From Cupriavidus oxalaticus (GTDB lineage: Bacteria > Pseudomonadota > Gammaproteobacteria > Burkholderiales > Burkholderiaceae), in assembly GCF_016894385.1 (NCBI RefSeq), contig NZ_CP069811.1, positions 1,154,501-1,218,500 of the forward strand: a stretch of 64,000 bases of DNA, in the 5' to 3' direction. Made by a program: the position numbers and the translations under genes. Below, piece after piece: positions 1-9,107 of the stretch. Each line of letters begins with the position of its first letter. Position 1 is the stretch's first letter. The notes under the pieces were generated by a model that saw only the letters and a list, made by a program, of their open reading frames with translations, was not told where the DNA came from and searched no databases.

Positions 1-1175
1 AGCCCGTAGACCACCCACGGCTGGCGGCCGACTTCGGTGGTGTACCAGCCGGCCAGGATCGCGATCACGCCGGCCGGGCCCATCCACAGCGCCATATGCA
101 GGAAGGCGCGGGCGCGGTACAGCCGTTCGCCGCGGCGCAGCAGCAGGCTCCAGGCGCCCAGCGCGATCATCAGCAGCCCCAGTCCCACCATCACGCGGAA
201 GGACCAGAACAGGATGGTCGAATTGGGCCGGTCCTCCCGGGGGAATTCCTTCAGTCCCTGGATCTGGCCGTCCCAGCTGTGCGTCAGGATCAGGCTGCCC
301 AGGCGCGGCACTTCCACCGCGAAGCGGGTTTCCTCGCGCTCCATGTCGGGCCAGCCGAACAGCAGCAGCGGCAGCCCCTCATTGCCGTGGTTCTCCCAGT
401 GACCCTCCAGCGCGGCGATCTTGGCGGGCTGGTGCTTGAGCGTGTTCAGGCCGTGCAAATCGCCGATCACGGCCTGGATCGGCGCGACGATCAGCAGCAT
501 CCACATCGCCATCGACAGCATCTTGCGGATGGCCTGGTTGTCGCGGCCGCGCAGCAGGTGCCACGCGGCGGAGGCGCCGACGAACAGCGCGGTGGCCAGG
601 AACGCCGCCACGCTCATATGCAGCAGGCGGTAGGGGAAGGACGGGTTGAAGATCACCGCGAACCAGTCGGTGGGGACCACGCGGCCGTCGATGATCTCGA
701 AGCCGGCCGGTGTCTGCATCCAGCTGTTCGACGCGAGGATCCAGGTGGCGGAAATCAGCGTGCCCAGTGCCACCATCACGGTGGAGAAGAAATGCAGCCC
801 GGGCCCGACGCGGTTCCAGCCGAACAGCATCACGCCCAGGAAGCCGGCCTCCAGGAAGAAGGCGGTCAGCACTTCATAGGTCAGCAACGGCCCGGTGATG
901 CTGCCGGCGAACTCGGAGAAGAAGCTCCAGTTGGTGCCGAACTGGTAGGCCATCACCAGCCCGGAGACGACCCCCATGCCGAAGTTGACGGCAAAGATCT
1001 TGGACCAGAAGTGGTAGAGGTCGCGGTAATGCGGGCGCTTGGTGCGCAGCCAGCAGCCTTCCAGCACCGCCAGGTAGGCGGCCAGGCCGATGGTGATCGC
1101 GGGAAAGACGATGTGGAAGGAAATGGTAAAGGCAAACTGGATGCGGGCGAGGTCGAGCGCGGTCAAACCAAACAT
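1..1175 (-). CDS. cydA: Cytochrome bd-type quinol oxidase subunit I (5' part; 3' end outside window)
   Basis: Membrane subunit that oxidises quinol and carries the b and d hemes of a terminal oxidase reducing O2 to water. Translation from the ATG at 1175 runs open to base 1, giving 391 codons; the family is about 450-530 residues, so the C-terminus lies off the window. Seen: an N-terminal helix with His21 where the high-spin heme ligand is expected, Glu101 and Glu109 in the conserved TYEVLTAFFLEAGFLG helix, and GWNRVGPG and WILASNSWMQTPAG blocks. The loop after helix 6 looks short, as in the cyanide-insensitive CioA branch, so CioA-type is likely. A GGAGAA ribosome site precedes the ATG. Subunit II would be expected downstream, beyond base 1. 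Confidence 0.93.
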   Translation of the reverse strand, partial: MFGLTALDLARIQFAFTISFHIVFPAITIGLAAYLAVLEGCWLRTKRPHYRDLYHFWSKIFAVNFGMGVVSGLVMAYQFGTNWSFFSEFAGSITGPLLTYEVLTAFFLEAGFLGVMLFGWNRVGPGLHFFSTVMVALGTLISATWILASNSWMQTPAGFEIIDGRVVPTDWFAVIFNPSFPYRLLHMSVAAFLATALFVGASAAWHLLRGRDNQAIRKMLSMAMWMLLIVAPIQAVIGDLHGLNTLKHQPAKIAALEGHWENHGNEGLPLLLFGWPDMEREETRFAVEVPRLGSLILTHSWDGQIQGLKEFPREDRPNSTILFWSFRVMVGLGLLMIALGAWSLLLRRGERLYRARAFLHMALWMGPAGVIAILAGWYTTEVGRQPWVVYG

Positions 1176-1481
1176 AGTTGTTCTCCGTGGCGCTGGCCTG
1201 GCGCACGCCTGCGGGACGGCGCGGCACTGCGGGGGCAGGCCGGCCAGCCGGCGGGGCGCGCCGGGGGCGCGGGCCGTAGGCGCGTGCGGTAGGCGTAGTG
1301 TACGACGCGTGCAGCGCGATGGGCAGCAGGCCGGGCGGGTGACATTTCGCCGCAGCGGGTGGCGCGGGCACAGTCTTGGCCGACTGCCGGAGGTCATCCT
1401 ACCGATCGGCCGCGAGGAATAACAGCATCACCTCCACGAAAAAATACCGTATCAGTTTTGCGCGGTGCAGAAGGTGCGCGG
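1176..1481. other. Intergenic region upstream of cydA, 306 bases
   Basis: No gene is seen. It separates the divergently read cydA start from the 3' end of the LysR gene. It should hold the cydA promoter on the minus strand. I looked for an ANR/FNR box (TTGAT-N4-ATCAA) and found no convincing copy. The only AT-rich patch is around 1438-1460. Confidence 0.5.
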
Positions 1482-2417
1482 CTAGGCGCCTTCCGCGGCG
1501 GCCTGGCGCAGGCAGGCAAGCATCTGCTCCGCGCTGAGCGAAGGCGCGCGCTCGCGCAGCGTAATGATGCCCACCGGCGGCAGTTCCACCGGCACCTCCA
1601 TCGACAGCACCTGCAGCCTGCCTTCTGCCTGCATCGCACGCGCCACCGATTGCGCCATGAACCCTGCCGCGCTGCGCTGGGCGACAAAGGTCGCCATCGC
1701 CAGGTAAGACGACGTCTCGATCACGTCCTGCGGTGGATGCAGCCCGTAACGGTAGAACGCCTGCTCGATCTTCACCCGCAGCGACGCCCACGGCGGCGGC
1801 AGCACGCACGGCATTGCCGCCAGGTCGGCCCAGCCAGGGCGGGTCTTGCGCGCGAGCTTGTGGCCGCGTTTGACTACCACCACCATCGGCTCGTCATACA
1901 AAGCCTCTGTCACGAGATCAGGCGCAGCGTAGCCGGGCTCCAGCCGGCCGACGATCAGGTCCAGTTCGCGCAGGCGCAGCTTGGGCAGCAGGTGTGTCAG
2001 GTCGCCTTCCTCCACCAGCACGGTGGCATGCGCATGGCGCTCCTTGAGCAGCCCCACCGCGCGCGCCAGCAGAACCGGCAGGGCGGCGCCCATCGAGCCC
2101 ACCTGCACCCGCCCCGACGCGCCGCTCTGCACCGCTGCGATCTCGCCGCGGGTCTGCTCGTATTGCGCCAGCACCGAGCGCGCGAAACGCACCAGCGATT
2201 CGCCGGCGGGGGTCGGCTCGGTGCCGCGCGTCGAGCGCGTAAACAGCGTAAGCCCCAGCATCTTCTCGACTTCGGTCAGCACCCGCGACACCGCGGGCTG
2301 GCTCACCGACAGGAATTCCGCGGTGCGCCCGAGGTGGCGGAATTCGTCCAGCGCCACCAGCAATTGCAGGTGGCGCAGCTTGATGTTGGAGCGCAGCGCG
2401 CGATCGATCTTGACCAT
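1482..2417 (-). CDS. LysR-family transcriptional regulator of the adjacent sugar-acid operon
   Basis: 311-residue DNA-binding activator or repressor. Residues about 14-75 form the winged helix-turn-helix, with the typical run LQLLVALDEFRHLGRTAEFL followed by VSQPAVSRVLTEVEKMLG. The rest is the periplasmic-binding-protein-like effector domain. The gene is divergent from the Bug-type binding protein at 2560 with 142 bases between them, the usual geometry for a LysR protein controlling its neighbour and itself. Inferred effector: a sugar acid or pathway intermediate of the 2560-8972 operon. The ATG at 2417 is well placed before the HTH. Confidence 0.93.
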   Translation of the reverse strand: MVKIDRALRSNIKLRHLQLLVALDEFRHLGRTAEFLSVSQPAVSRVLTEVEKMLGLTLFTRSTRGTEPTPAGESLVRFARSVLAQYEQTRGEIAAVQSGASGRVQVGSMGAALPVLLARAVGLLKERHAHATVLVEEGDLTHLLPKLRLRELDLIVGRLEPGYAAPDLVTEALYDEPMVVVVKRGHKLARKTRPGWADLAAMPCVLPPPWASLRVKIEQAFYRYGLHPPQDVIETSSYLAMATFVAQRSAAGFMAQSVARAMQAEGRLQVLSMEVPVELPPVGIITLRERAPSLSAEQMLACLRQAAAEGA

Positions 2418-2431
2418 GCCGGCAGTCTACC

Positions 2432-2445
2432 TAACGAAAACGTTA
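2432..2445. promoter_or_regulatory. Candidate LysR operator in the divergent promoter
   Basis: Perfect inverted repeat TAACG-AAAA-CGTTA, 15 bases outside the LysR start codon and inside the divergent intergenic region. A second, wider inverted repeat (ATGCCAG at 2453-2459, CTGGCAT at 2498-2504) lies just downstream. The position fits autoregulation plus control of the 2560 operon. Assignment is by symmetry and position only. Confidence 0.4.
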
Positions 2446-2559
2446 TGAAGCAATGCCAGTTTTTGATTGGATTGTTATGTTTGGCGGCGACAGAATGCTG
2501 GCATGACGACGCCGGGCCTGCACCGGTCGCCCATAATCAAAACACGGAGACACCCGCAA

Positions 2560-3576
2560 ATGACCCAAGGACTCCCCATCGACCTGAAGCGCCGCAACCT
2601 GCTCATCGGCGCCGCCGCCGGCGTGGCTGCCGGTGCGGCCGGCGTGCTGCTGCCGGGCTCGCGCGCGCTGGCCTCCGCGTATCCAGAACGTCCGATCACC
2701 TTTATCTGCCCGTGGCCGGTCGGCGGCACGGCGGACCAGTCGATGCGCGCGCTGTGCCAGGTGGCCGGCGGCATCCTCAAGCAGTCGATCGTGGTGGAAA
2801 ACCGCGCGGGCGCTTCCGGCATGATCGGCACCAAGGCGCTGGCGCGCGCCACGCCGGACGGCTACACCATCGGCCAGATCCCGATCTCGGTCACGCGCTT
2901 TGCCCAGCTCGGCATGCTGCAGCTGGATCCGCGCACCGAGCTGACCTACCTGGCGCGCACCTCGGGCCAGACCTTCGGCATCGCCGTGCCGACCGGCTCG
3001 CCCTACAAGACGCTGCAGGACGTGGTCGCGGCAGCCAAGGCGAACCCCGGCAAGATCACCTATGCGCATGCCGGCATCGGCGGCGCGACCCATGTCGGCA
3101 TGGAGCAGTTTGCGCTGGCCGCGGGCGTGCAATTCAACGCGATCGCCTACAAGGGCGGTGCCGCCGCGCTGCAGGACGTGCTGGCGGGCCAGGTGGAGCT
3201 GCTGGCGGATTCCAGCTCGTGGGCACCGCATGTGGAAGCCGGCAAGCTGCGCCTGCTGGCGACCTGGGGCGAGCAGCGCGCATCGCGCTTCAAGGACACG
3301 CCCACGCTGAAGGAGCTCGGCTACAACGTGGTGGTGGAAGCGCCCAACGGCATCGGTGCGCCCAAGGGCCTGCCGCCTGCGGTCGAGAAGACGCTGCGCG
3401 ATGCCTTCCGCGCCGCGGTGGCGAGCAATGAATTCAAGCAGGTCGCGGCGCGGCTGGATGCGCCGCTGATGTACCTGGACGGCCCCGACTACAAGAAGTA
3501 CGTGGCCAGCGTCTATGCGCAGGAAACCGAGCTGATCAAGCGCCTGAAGCTCAAGGAACTGCTGCAGCAAAGCTGA
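2560..3576 (+). CDS. Bug/TctC-type periplasmic substrate-binding protein
   Basis: 338-residue extracytoplasmic solute receptor of the tripartite tricarboxylate transporter family. The start at 2560 gives a signal region with paired arginines (LKRRNLLIGAAAGVAAG), possibly Tat-dependent, ending near ALASA. The mature protein opens YPERPITFICPWPVGGTADQ, the Bug hallmark. The open frame extends upstream to 2467, but that would place residues before the signal peptide. No TctA/TctB membrane genes lie nearby, which is common for orphan Bug proteins. First gene of the sugar-acid operon; its ligand is probably the substrate of the dehydratase at 3618. Confidence 0.92.
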   Translation: MTQGLPIDLKRRNLLIGAAAGVAAGAAGVLLPGSRALASAYPERPITFICPWPVGGTADQSMRALCQVAGGILKQSIVVENRAGASGMIGTKALARATPDGYTIGQIPISVTRFAQLGMLQLDPRTELTYLARTSGQTFGIAVPTGSPYKTLQDVVAAAKANPGKITYAHAGIGGATHVGMEQFALAAGVQFNAIAYKGGAAALQDVLAGQVELLADSSSWAPHVEAGKLRLLATWGEQRASRFKDTPTLKELGYNVVVEAPNGIGAPKGLPPAVEKTLRDAFRAAVASNEFKQVAARLDAPLMYLDGPDYKKYVASVYAQETELIKRLKLKELLQQS

Positions 3577-3617
3577 GCGCAGTTGCACCACCAGCCGTCC
3601 ACCAAAGCGAATTCCAA

Positions 3618-5141
3618 GTGAAGTCCAATCCCGTTATCCGCCTGCACGCCAACGACAACGTGCTGGTCGCCCGGCATGAACTGTCGCTGGGCCAGCAGCT
3701 TGCCGAACCCCCGGTGCGCGTGCGCGCGCAGGTGCCGGCCGGCCACAAGATCGCGGCGTGCGCCATTGCCGCCGGCACGCCGGTGCGCAAGTTCGATACC
3801 GTGATCGGCGTGGCCGCGCGCGATATCGTGCCCGGCGAGCACGTGCATTCGCACAACCTGACGCTGGTCGATTTCTATCGCGACCCCGCGTTCTGCCAGG
3901 ACGTGCGGCCGGTCGACTATGTGCCCGAGGCGCAGCGCGCCACGTTCAACGGCTTCGTGCGCGCCGATGGCCGCGTGGGCACGCGCAATTTCATCGGCAT
4001 CCTGTCTTCGGTCAATTGCTCGTCGACGGTGATCCGGCAGATTGCCGCGCATTTCACGCCGGAACGGCTGGCGGCCTATCCCAATGTCGATGGCGTGGTC
4101 GCGTTTGCGCAGACCAGCGGCTGCGGCATGTCGTCGCCGAGCGAGCATTTCGATGTGCTGCGGCGCACGCTGGCGGGCTATGCGCGCCATCCCAACCTGG
4201 CTGGCGTGCTGATCGTCGGGCTGGGCTGCGAGCGCAACCAGGTCGCATCGCTGGTCGAGTCGCAGGGCCTGGAGCCCGGACCCGCGGTGCACACGCTGGT
4301 GATGCAGGACACCGGCGGCACGCGCGCCACCATCGCGGCGGGCATCCGCGCGATCGAGGCGATGCTGCCCGCGGCCAATGCCGCAGTGCGCCAGCCGGTG
4401 CCGGCCAGCCATCTCAAGATCGGCCTGGAGTGCGGCGGCTCGGACGGCTTCTCGGGCATCAGTGCCAACCCGGCGCTGGGCGCGGCCATGGACCTGCTGG
4501 TGCGCCACGGCGGCACCGCCATCCTGTCGGAGACGCCGGAGATCCACGGCGTCGAATTCATGCTGACGCGCCGCGCCGTCACGCCGGAAGTGGGGCAGAA
4601 GCTGCTCGACCGGCTGGCCTGGTGGGAGCGCTACACCGCCGGCCACAACGCGCAGTTCAACGGCGTGGTCGGCCACGGCAACCAGCAGGGCGGGCTGGCC
4701 AATATCTTCGAGAAGTCGCTGGGCTCGGCGATGAAGGGCGGCACCACGCCGCTGCAGGCGGTGTACGAGTATGCCGAGCCGATCGACCAGGCCGGCTTTG
4801 TCTTCATGGACTCGCCCGGCTATGACCCGGTCGCCGTGACCGGCCAGATTGCCAGCGGCGCCAACCTGATCTGCTTCACCACCGGGCGCGGTTCGATGTT
4901 CGGCTCCAAGCCCGCCCCGACGATCAAGCTCGCCTCCAACTCCGCCATGTACCAGCGGCTGGAAGAGGACATGGACATCAACTGCGGGCTCGTGCTCGAC
5001 GGCGAACTGACCGTGCCAGAGATGGGCGAGCGCATCTTCCGGCATATCCTGCGCGCCGCCTCCGGCGAGCCGACCAAGAGCGAGATGCTGGGTTTGGGCG
5101 ACAACGAGTTCGTACCCTGGCACCTCGGCATCGTCAGCTGA
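3618..5141 (+). CDS. UxaA/GarD-family sugar-acid dehydratase
   Basis: 507-residue hydro-lyase of the altronate/galactarate dehydratase family, which removes water from an aldonate or aldarate to give a 2-keto-3-deoxy acid. Residues about 1-95 form the N-terminal SAF-type domain (VIRLHANDNVLVARHEL). The large catalytic domain contains FVRADGRVGTRNFIGILSSVNCSS, TSGCGMSSPSEH and GLECGGSDGFSGISANPALG. Length matches single-chain UxaA. The start is GTG at 3618, 41 bases after the binding protein; the reading begins NPVIRLHANDN as in the family. Altronate, galactarate or another aldonate are all possible; sequence alone does not decide. Confidence 0.9.
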   Translation: MKSNPVIRLHANDNVLVARHELSLGQQLAEPPVRVRAQVPAGHKIAACAIAAGTPVRKFDTVIGVAARDIVPGEHVHSHNLTLVDFYRDPAFCQDVRPVDYVPEAQRATFNGFVRADGRVGTRNFIGILSSVNCSSTVIRQIAAHFTPERLAAYPNVDGVVAFAQTSGCGMSSPSEHFDVLRRTLAGYARHPNLAGVLIVGLGCERNQVASLVESQGLEPGPAVHTLVMQDTGGTRATIAAGIRAIEAMLPAANAAVRQPVPASHLKIGLECGGSDGFSGISANPALGAAMDLLVRHGGTAILSETPEIHGVEFMLTRRAVTPEVGQKLLDRLAWWERYTAGHNAQFNGVVGHGNQQGGLANIFEKSLGSAMKGGTTPLQAVYEYAEPIDQAGFVFMDSPGYDPVAVTGQIASGANLICFTTGRGSMFGSKPAPTIKLASNSAMYQRLEEDMDINCGLVLDGELTVPEMGERIFRHILRAASGEPTKSEMLGLGDNEFVPWHLGIVS

Positions 5142-5178
5142 TCGCCGGCTGTCCCACCATTTCTTGAATCGATTTCCG

Positions 5179-6654
5179 ATGGCCCTGAACCTTGCCGAGC
5201 CCGCGCTGCTGCGCACCCAGAACCTGATCGACGACCAATGGCGCGATGCCGGCCTCGGCGCTCGCCTGTCCGTGTCCGATCCCGCCACCGGCGAGGCCTT
5301 TGCCTGCGTGCCCGACAGCGACGCCGGCGATGCGCGCCTGGCGGTGGACGCCGCCGCCGCGGCATTCCCGGCATGGAGCCGGCGCACCGCGCGCGAGCGT
5401 GCGCAGCTGATCAAGCGCTGGCACGCGCTGATCCTGCAGCACCAGGAAGACCTGGCGCGCATCATCTCCACCGAACAAGGCAAGCCGCTCAAGGAAGCGC
5501 GCGGCGAGGTGCAGTACGGCGCCTCCTACGTCGAATGGTTCGCCGAGGAAGCGACCCGCATCTGCGGCGACATCGTCGCGGAAGCGGTGCCGGGCCGCAA
5601 GCTACTGGTCATCAAGGAACCGGCAGGCGTGGTCGCCGCGATCACGCCGTGGAATTTCCCGCTGGCGATGATCGCCCGCAAGATCGCTCCCGCGCTGGCC
5701 GCCGGCTGCACCGTGGTGGCCAAGCCCGCCGAAGACACGCCGCTGACGGCGCTGGCGCTGGCATGGCTGGCACAGCAGGCCGGTATTCCGGCGGGCGTGC
5801 TCAACATGGTCAGCGCCTCGCGCGAGCATACGCCCGCCGTGGTCGATGCCTGGCTGGCCGACACCCGCGTGCGCAAGGTCACCTTCACCGGCTCCACGCC
5901 GGTGGGCAAGCACCTGGCGCGCGAGTCCGCGGCCACGCTGAAAAAGCTGTCGCTGGAGCTGGGCGGCAACGCACCGTTCATCGTGTTCGAGGACGCAGAC
6001 CTTGACGCCGCGGTCGACGGCCTGATGGCGTCCAAGTTCCGCAACGGCGGCCAGACCTGCGTCTGCCCGAACCGCGTCTACGTGCATGAGGCGGTCCACG
6101 ACGACTTTGTCGAGCGGCTGGCGCAGCGCGTCGGCGCGCTCCATGTCGGCCCCGCAACGGAAGACGCCGCGCAGATCGGCCCGATGATCAATGCGCGCGC
6201 CGTCGACAAGATCGCCCGCCATGTCGACGATGCCGTAGCCCGCGGCGCGCGCGTGGTCACCGGCGGCAAGCGCGTGCGCACGGAAGACGGCCCGCACTAC
6301 TACGCGCCGACCGTGCTGGTCGATGCCACGCCGGCAATGGAACTGTCGTGCGAAGAGACCTTCGGCCCGGTCGCACCGATCTTCCGTTTCCGCGACGAAG
6401 CTGAAGTCATTCGCGACGCCAACGACACACCGTTCGGGCTGGCAGCGTATTTCTATTCCAACGATGTGCGCCGCATCTGGCGCGTGGCGCAGGCGCTGGA
6501 AACCGGCATGGTCGGCATCAACGAAGGCGCGATCGCCGCCGAGGCGGCGCCGTTCGGCGGCGTCAAGGAATCCGGCTACGGCCGCGAAGGCTCGCGCCAC
6601 GGGCTGGACGACTACATGCACACCAAGTACCTTTGCCAGGGCCAGCTCGGCTGA
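5179..6654 (+). CDS. NAD(P)-dependent aldehyde dehydrogenase, succinate-semialdehyde dehydrogenase (GabD) type
   Basis: 491-residue cytoplasmic aldehyde dehydrogenase oxidising an aldehyde to its acid. Seen: [34 protein letters not shown] (cofactor-binding region), FTGSTPVGK, catalytic Glu260 in LELGG and nucleophile Cys294 in [10 protein letters not shown]. The ATG at 5179 is preferred over a TTG at 5164. GabD-like sequences in sugar-acid operons often act on short hydroxyaldehydes or 2-oxoglutarate semialdehyde. Here, beside an HpaI-type aldolase, a small aldehyde such as glycolaldehyde, lactaldehyde or tartronate semialdehyde is the likely substrate. Confidence 0.93.
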   Translation: MALNLAEPALLRTQNLIDDQWRDAGLGARLSVSDPATGEAFACVPDSDAGDARLAVDAAAAAFPAWSRRTARERAQLIKRWHALILQHQEDLARIISTEQGKPLKEARGEVQYGASYVEWFAEEATRICGDIVAEAVPGRKLLVIKEPAGVVAAITPWNFPLAMIARKIAPALAAGCTVVAKPAEDTPLTALALAWLAQQAGIPAGVLNMVSASREHTPAVVDAWLADTRVRKVTFTGSTPVGKHLARESAATLKKLSLELGGNAPFIVFEDADLDAAVDGLMASKFRNGGQTCVCPNRVYVHEAVHDDFVERLAQRVGALHVGPATEDAAQIGPMINARAVDKIARHVDDAVARGARVVTGGKRVRTEDGPHYYAPTVLVDATPAMELSCEETFGPVAPIFRFRDEAEVIRDANDTPFGLAAYFYSNDVRRIWRVAQALETGMVGINEGAIAAEAAPFGGVKESGYGREGSRHGLDDYMHTKYLCQGQLG

Positions 6655-6692
6655 AGCGCCGGGCAAACGCCAGATCGAACAGGAACAATCCC

Positions 6693-7508
6693 ATGCCCGC
6701 AGACAACCCCTTTAAGACCGCGCTGGCCGCGCGCCAGCCGCAGATCGGCCTGTGGCTGTCGATGGCCACGCCATACCTGGCGGAGGTCTCGGCCACCGCC
6801 GGCTTCGACTGGCTGCTGATCGACGGCGAGCACGCGCCCAACGACCTGCAAACCACGCTGCAGGCGCTGCAGGCAGTGAACGCCTACCCATCGCAGCCGG
6901 TGGTTCGCGCCGTGTCCGGCGACGTGGCCCTGATCAAGCAATTGCTCGATATCGGCGCCAAGACTTTGCTGGTGCCGATGGTCGACACCGCCGAGCAGGC
7001 GCGCGCGCTGGTCGGCGCCACGCGCTACCCGCCGCAGGGCATCCGCGGCGTAGGCAGCGCGGTGGCACGGGCCTCGCGCTGGAGTTCCCGCACCGATTAC
7101 CTCGACGTGGCCGATGACGAGGTCTGCCTGCTGGTGCAGGCCGAGACCGTCACCGCGCTGCAGAACCTGGAAGCCATCTGCGCGGTGGACGGCGTCGACG
7201 GCGTTTTCATCGGCCCCGCAGACCTCGCCGCATCGATGGGCCATCGCGGCCGACCCGGCCATCCCGAAGTGCAGGCCGCGATCGAAGGCGCGATGCGCAC
7301 CATCATCGCCAGCGGCAAGGCCGCCGGCACGCTGACCTCCGATCCCGCACTGGCGCGCCGCTACCTCGACCTCGGCTGCACCTTCGTCGCCACCGGCGTC
7401 GACGTGCTGGTCTATGCCAACGCCGCACGCAAGCTGGCGGCATCGTTCCGCGAGCAGCCGGGCGACGCTGCCGCCGTTGCCGCCGACAAGCCTTCCGCCG
7501 CGTACTGA
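6693..7508 (+). CDS. HpcH/HpaI-family class II aldolase
   Basis: 271-residue metal-dependent aldolase. Family members cleave 2-keto-3-deoxy acids into pyruvate plus an aldehyde (GarL, RhmA, HpaI). Seen: [33 protein letters not shown] near the N-terminus, then [25 protein letters not shown] (metal-ligand Glu region) and [13 protein letters not shown]. The ATG at 6693 follows AGGAACAA. It lies 38 bases after the aldehyde dehydrogenase. Order dehydratase, dehydrogenase, aldolase supports a non-phosphorylated route from a sugar acid to pyruvate. Confidence 0.92.
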   Translation: MPADNPFKTALAARQPQIGLWLSMATPYLAEVSATAGFDWLLIDGEHAPNDLQTTLQALQAVNAYPSQPVVRAVSGDVALIKQLLDIGAKTLLVPMVDTAEQARALVGATRYPPQGIRGVGSAVARASRWSSRTDYLDVADDEVCLLVQAETVTALQNLEAICAVDGVDGVFIGPADLAASMGHRGRPGHPEVQAAIEGAMRTIIASGKAAGTLTSDPALARRYLDLGCTFVATGVDVLVYANAARKLAASFREQPGDAAAVAADKPSAAY

Positions 7509-7526
7509 CCCGCTCCAGGACAAACC

Positions 7527-8972
7527 ATGCAAGCCGTCCCCCAGACCCACGAATCCACGCTGCGCGCGATGGAAGCCATCGTCGGCGCCAACGCGTGCCG
7601 CACCGGCGAAGCCGATACCCAGGCCTACGTCACCGACTACCGCGGCATCTACCGCGGCCAGGCGCAGGTGGTGGTGCTGCCGTCCTCGACCGAACAGGTC
7701 AGCCAGGTGCTGCAGTGGTGCCATGCCAACCGCGTGCCGGTGGTGCCGCAGGGCGGCAACACCTCGCTGATGGGCGGCGCCGTGCCCGACGACAGCGGCA
7801 CCGCGGTGGTCGTCAACCTGACCCGCATGAACCGCGTGCTGGAGGTCGACACCATCAACGACACCATGACCGTGCAGGCCGGCGTCACGCTGAGCGCCAC
7901 ACGCGGCGCGGCCGAAGCGGAAGGGCGCCTGTTCCCGCTGCGCATCGGTTCCGAAGGCTCTTGCCAGATCGGCGGCAACCTGTCGACCAATGCCGGCGGC
8001 ACCGCGGTGCTGCGCTACGGCAACATGCGCGATCTCGTGCTCGGCATCGAAGCGGTGCTGCCCGACGGGCGCATCTTCTCGTCGCTGCGCGGCCTGCGCA
8101 AGGACAACACCGGCTACGACCTCAAGCAACTGTTCATCGGCGCCGAAGGCACGCTCGGCATCATCACCGGCGCCGTGCTCAAGCTGATGCCGCAGCCGCG
8201 CAGCACGGCCGTGGCCCTGGTCGCGGTCAAGGACCCGGCCGCCGCGGTGGCGCTGCTCGGCGAAGCCAAGCGCCTCTCCGGCCAGGCCGTCAGCGCCTTC
8301 GAGCTGATCTCGCGGCCCGCACTGGAACTGGTGCTGGAATACCTCGGCAACGTCGCCGCGCCGCTGCAGGAACGCCATGACTGGATGGTGCTGGTCGAAC
8401 TGACTTCCGGCACCGACGCCGAAAGCCTCAACGCCACGCTGATGGAAATCCTGGAGTCCGGCTTTGGCCAGGGGCTGGTGCTCGACGCCGCCGTCGCCTC
8501 CAGCCTGTCCGACGTGCAGACCTTCTGGCGCATCCGCGAAGAGATCTCCGACGCGCAGACGCGCACCGGTGGCAGCATCAAGTGCGATGTCTCGGTACCG
8601 CTGTCGCGCATCGCGGCGTTTGTCGAAGAGGCTTCGGCCAGGGTGCTGGAGCTGGTGCCGGACACGCGCATGGTGATCTACGGGCATATGGGCGACGGCA
8701 ATGTCCACTTCAACCCGCTGCGGCCCAAAGACCAGGCAGCGAAGGATTTCCTGGCGCAGTGGTATGAGCCGGTGTCGACCCTGGTCGATGGCCTGGCTTA
8801 TGCGGGCAACGGCTCGGTGTCGGCCGAGCATGGCATCGGCGTGGCCAAGCGGGACGACCTGGTGCGGTACAAGTCGCAGGTGGAGCTGGAGCTGATGTGG
8901 CAGGTCAAGCGGGCGCTGGATCCGATGAATCTGCTGAATCCGGGGAAGGTGCTGCCGGCGCCTCGCACATAA
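7527..8972 (+). CDS. FAD-linked 2-hydroxyacid dehydrogenase (GlcD/D2HGDH type)
   Basis: 481-residue flavoprotein of the D-lactate/glycolate/D-2-hydroxyglutarate dehydrogenase family. The N-terminal FAD_binding_4 domain (about 45-185) shows PVVPQGGNTSLMGGAVPD and GSEGSCQIGGNLSTNAGGT; the C-terminal FAD-oxidase domain shows YGHMGDGNVHFNPL and VSAEHGIGVAKR. An AGGA ribosome site precedes the ATG, 18 bases after the aldolase stop. As last gene of the operon it could oxidise the hydroxyacid made by the upstream aldehyde dehydrogenase (glycolate or D-lactate). Confidence 0.92.
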   Translation: MQAVPQTHESTLRAMEAIVGANACRTGEADTQAYVTDYRGIYRGQAQVVVLPSSTEQVSQVLQWCHANRVPVVPQGGNTSLMGGAVPDDSGTAVVVNLTRMNRVLEVDTINDTMTVQAGVTLSATRGAAEAEGRLFPLRIGSEGSCQIGGNLSTNAGGTAVLRYGNMRDLVLGIEAVLPDGRIFSSLRGLRKDNTGYDLKQLFIGAEGTLGIITGAVLKLMPQPRSTAVALVAVKDPAAAVALLGEAKRLSGQAVSAFELISRPALELVLEYLGNVAAPLQERHDWMVLVELTSGTDAESLNATLMEILESGFGQGLVLDAAVASSLSDVQTFWRIREEISDAQTRTGGSIKCDVSVPLSRIAAFVEEASARVLELVPDTRMVIYGHMGDGNVHFNPLRPKDQAAKDFLAQWYEPVSTLVDGLAYAGNGSVSAEHGIGVAKRDDLVRYKSQVELELMWQVKRALDPMNLLNPGKVLPAPRT

Positions 8973-9107
8973 GGCGCCGCAACGCAAGCCTTTGCAGCGA
9001 CGGAAGGTGGGCGTGGCAAGAATCGTCCATCTCGGCTAAGGTGTGTCCTATTGACAAGGGTCGGCCCGCTGCGAGAGGCCGGCCCGCACCACATCGCCCC
9101 AACCACC

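Noticed and set aside
1394..1430. Nine-codon minus-strand frame (MLLFLAADR) after a GGAGG, possible cydA leader peptide
   Set aside because: The ribosome site is only two bases from the ATG, and there is no attenuator-like structure or amino-acid logic.
3513..5492. Long minus-strand open frame (659 codons) opposite the dehydratase gene
   Set aside because: It is a GC-driven antisense shadow with Arg/His/Ala/Gly-rich low-complexity translation and no motif; the plus strand carries conserved enzymes.
6612..8987. Long minus-strand open frame (791 codons)
   Set aside because: It spans two clearly conserved plus-strand genes (aldolase and flavoenzyme) and reads as low-complexity sequence; shadow.
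9051..9107. TTG-initiated extension of the MBL-fold gene and a TTGACA at 9051 as promoter
   Set aside because: No -10 element at proper spacing; the ATG at 9108 starts the conserved protein.
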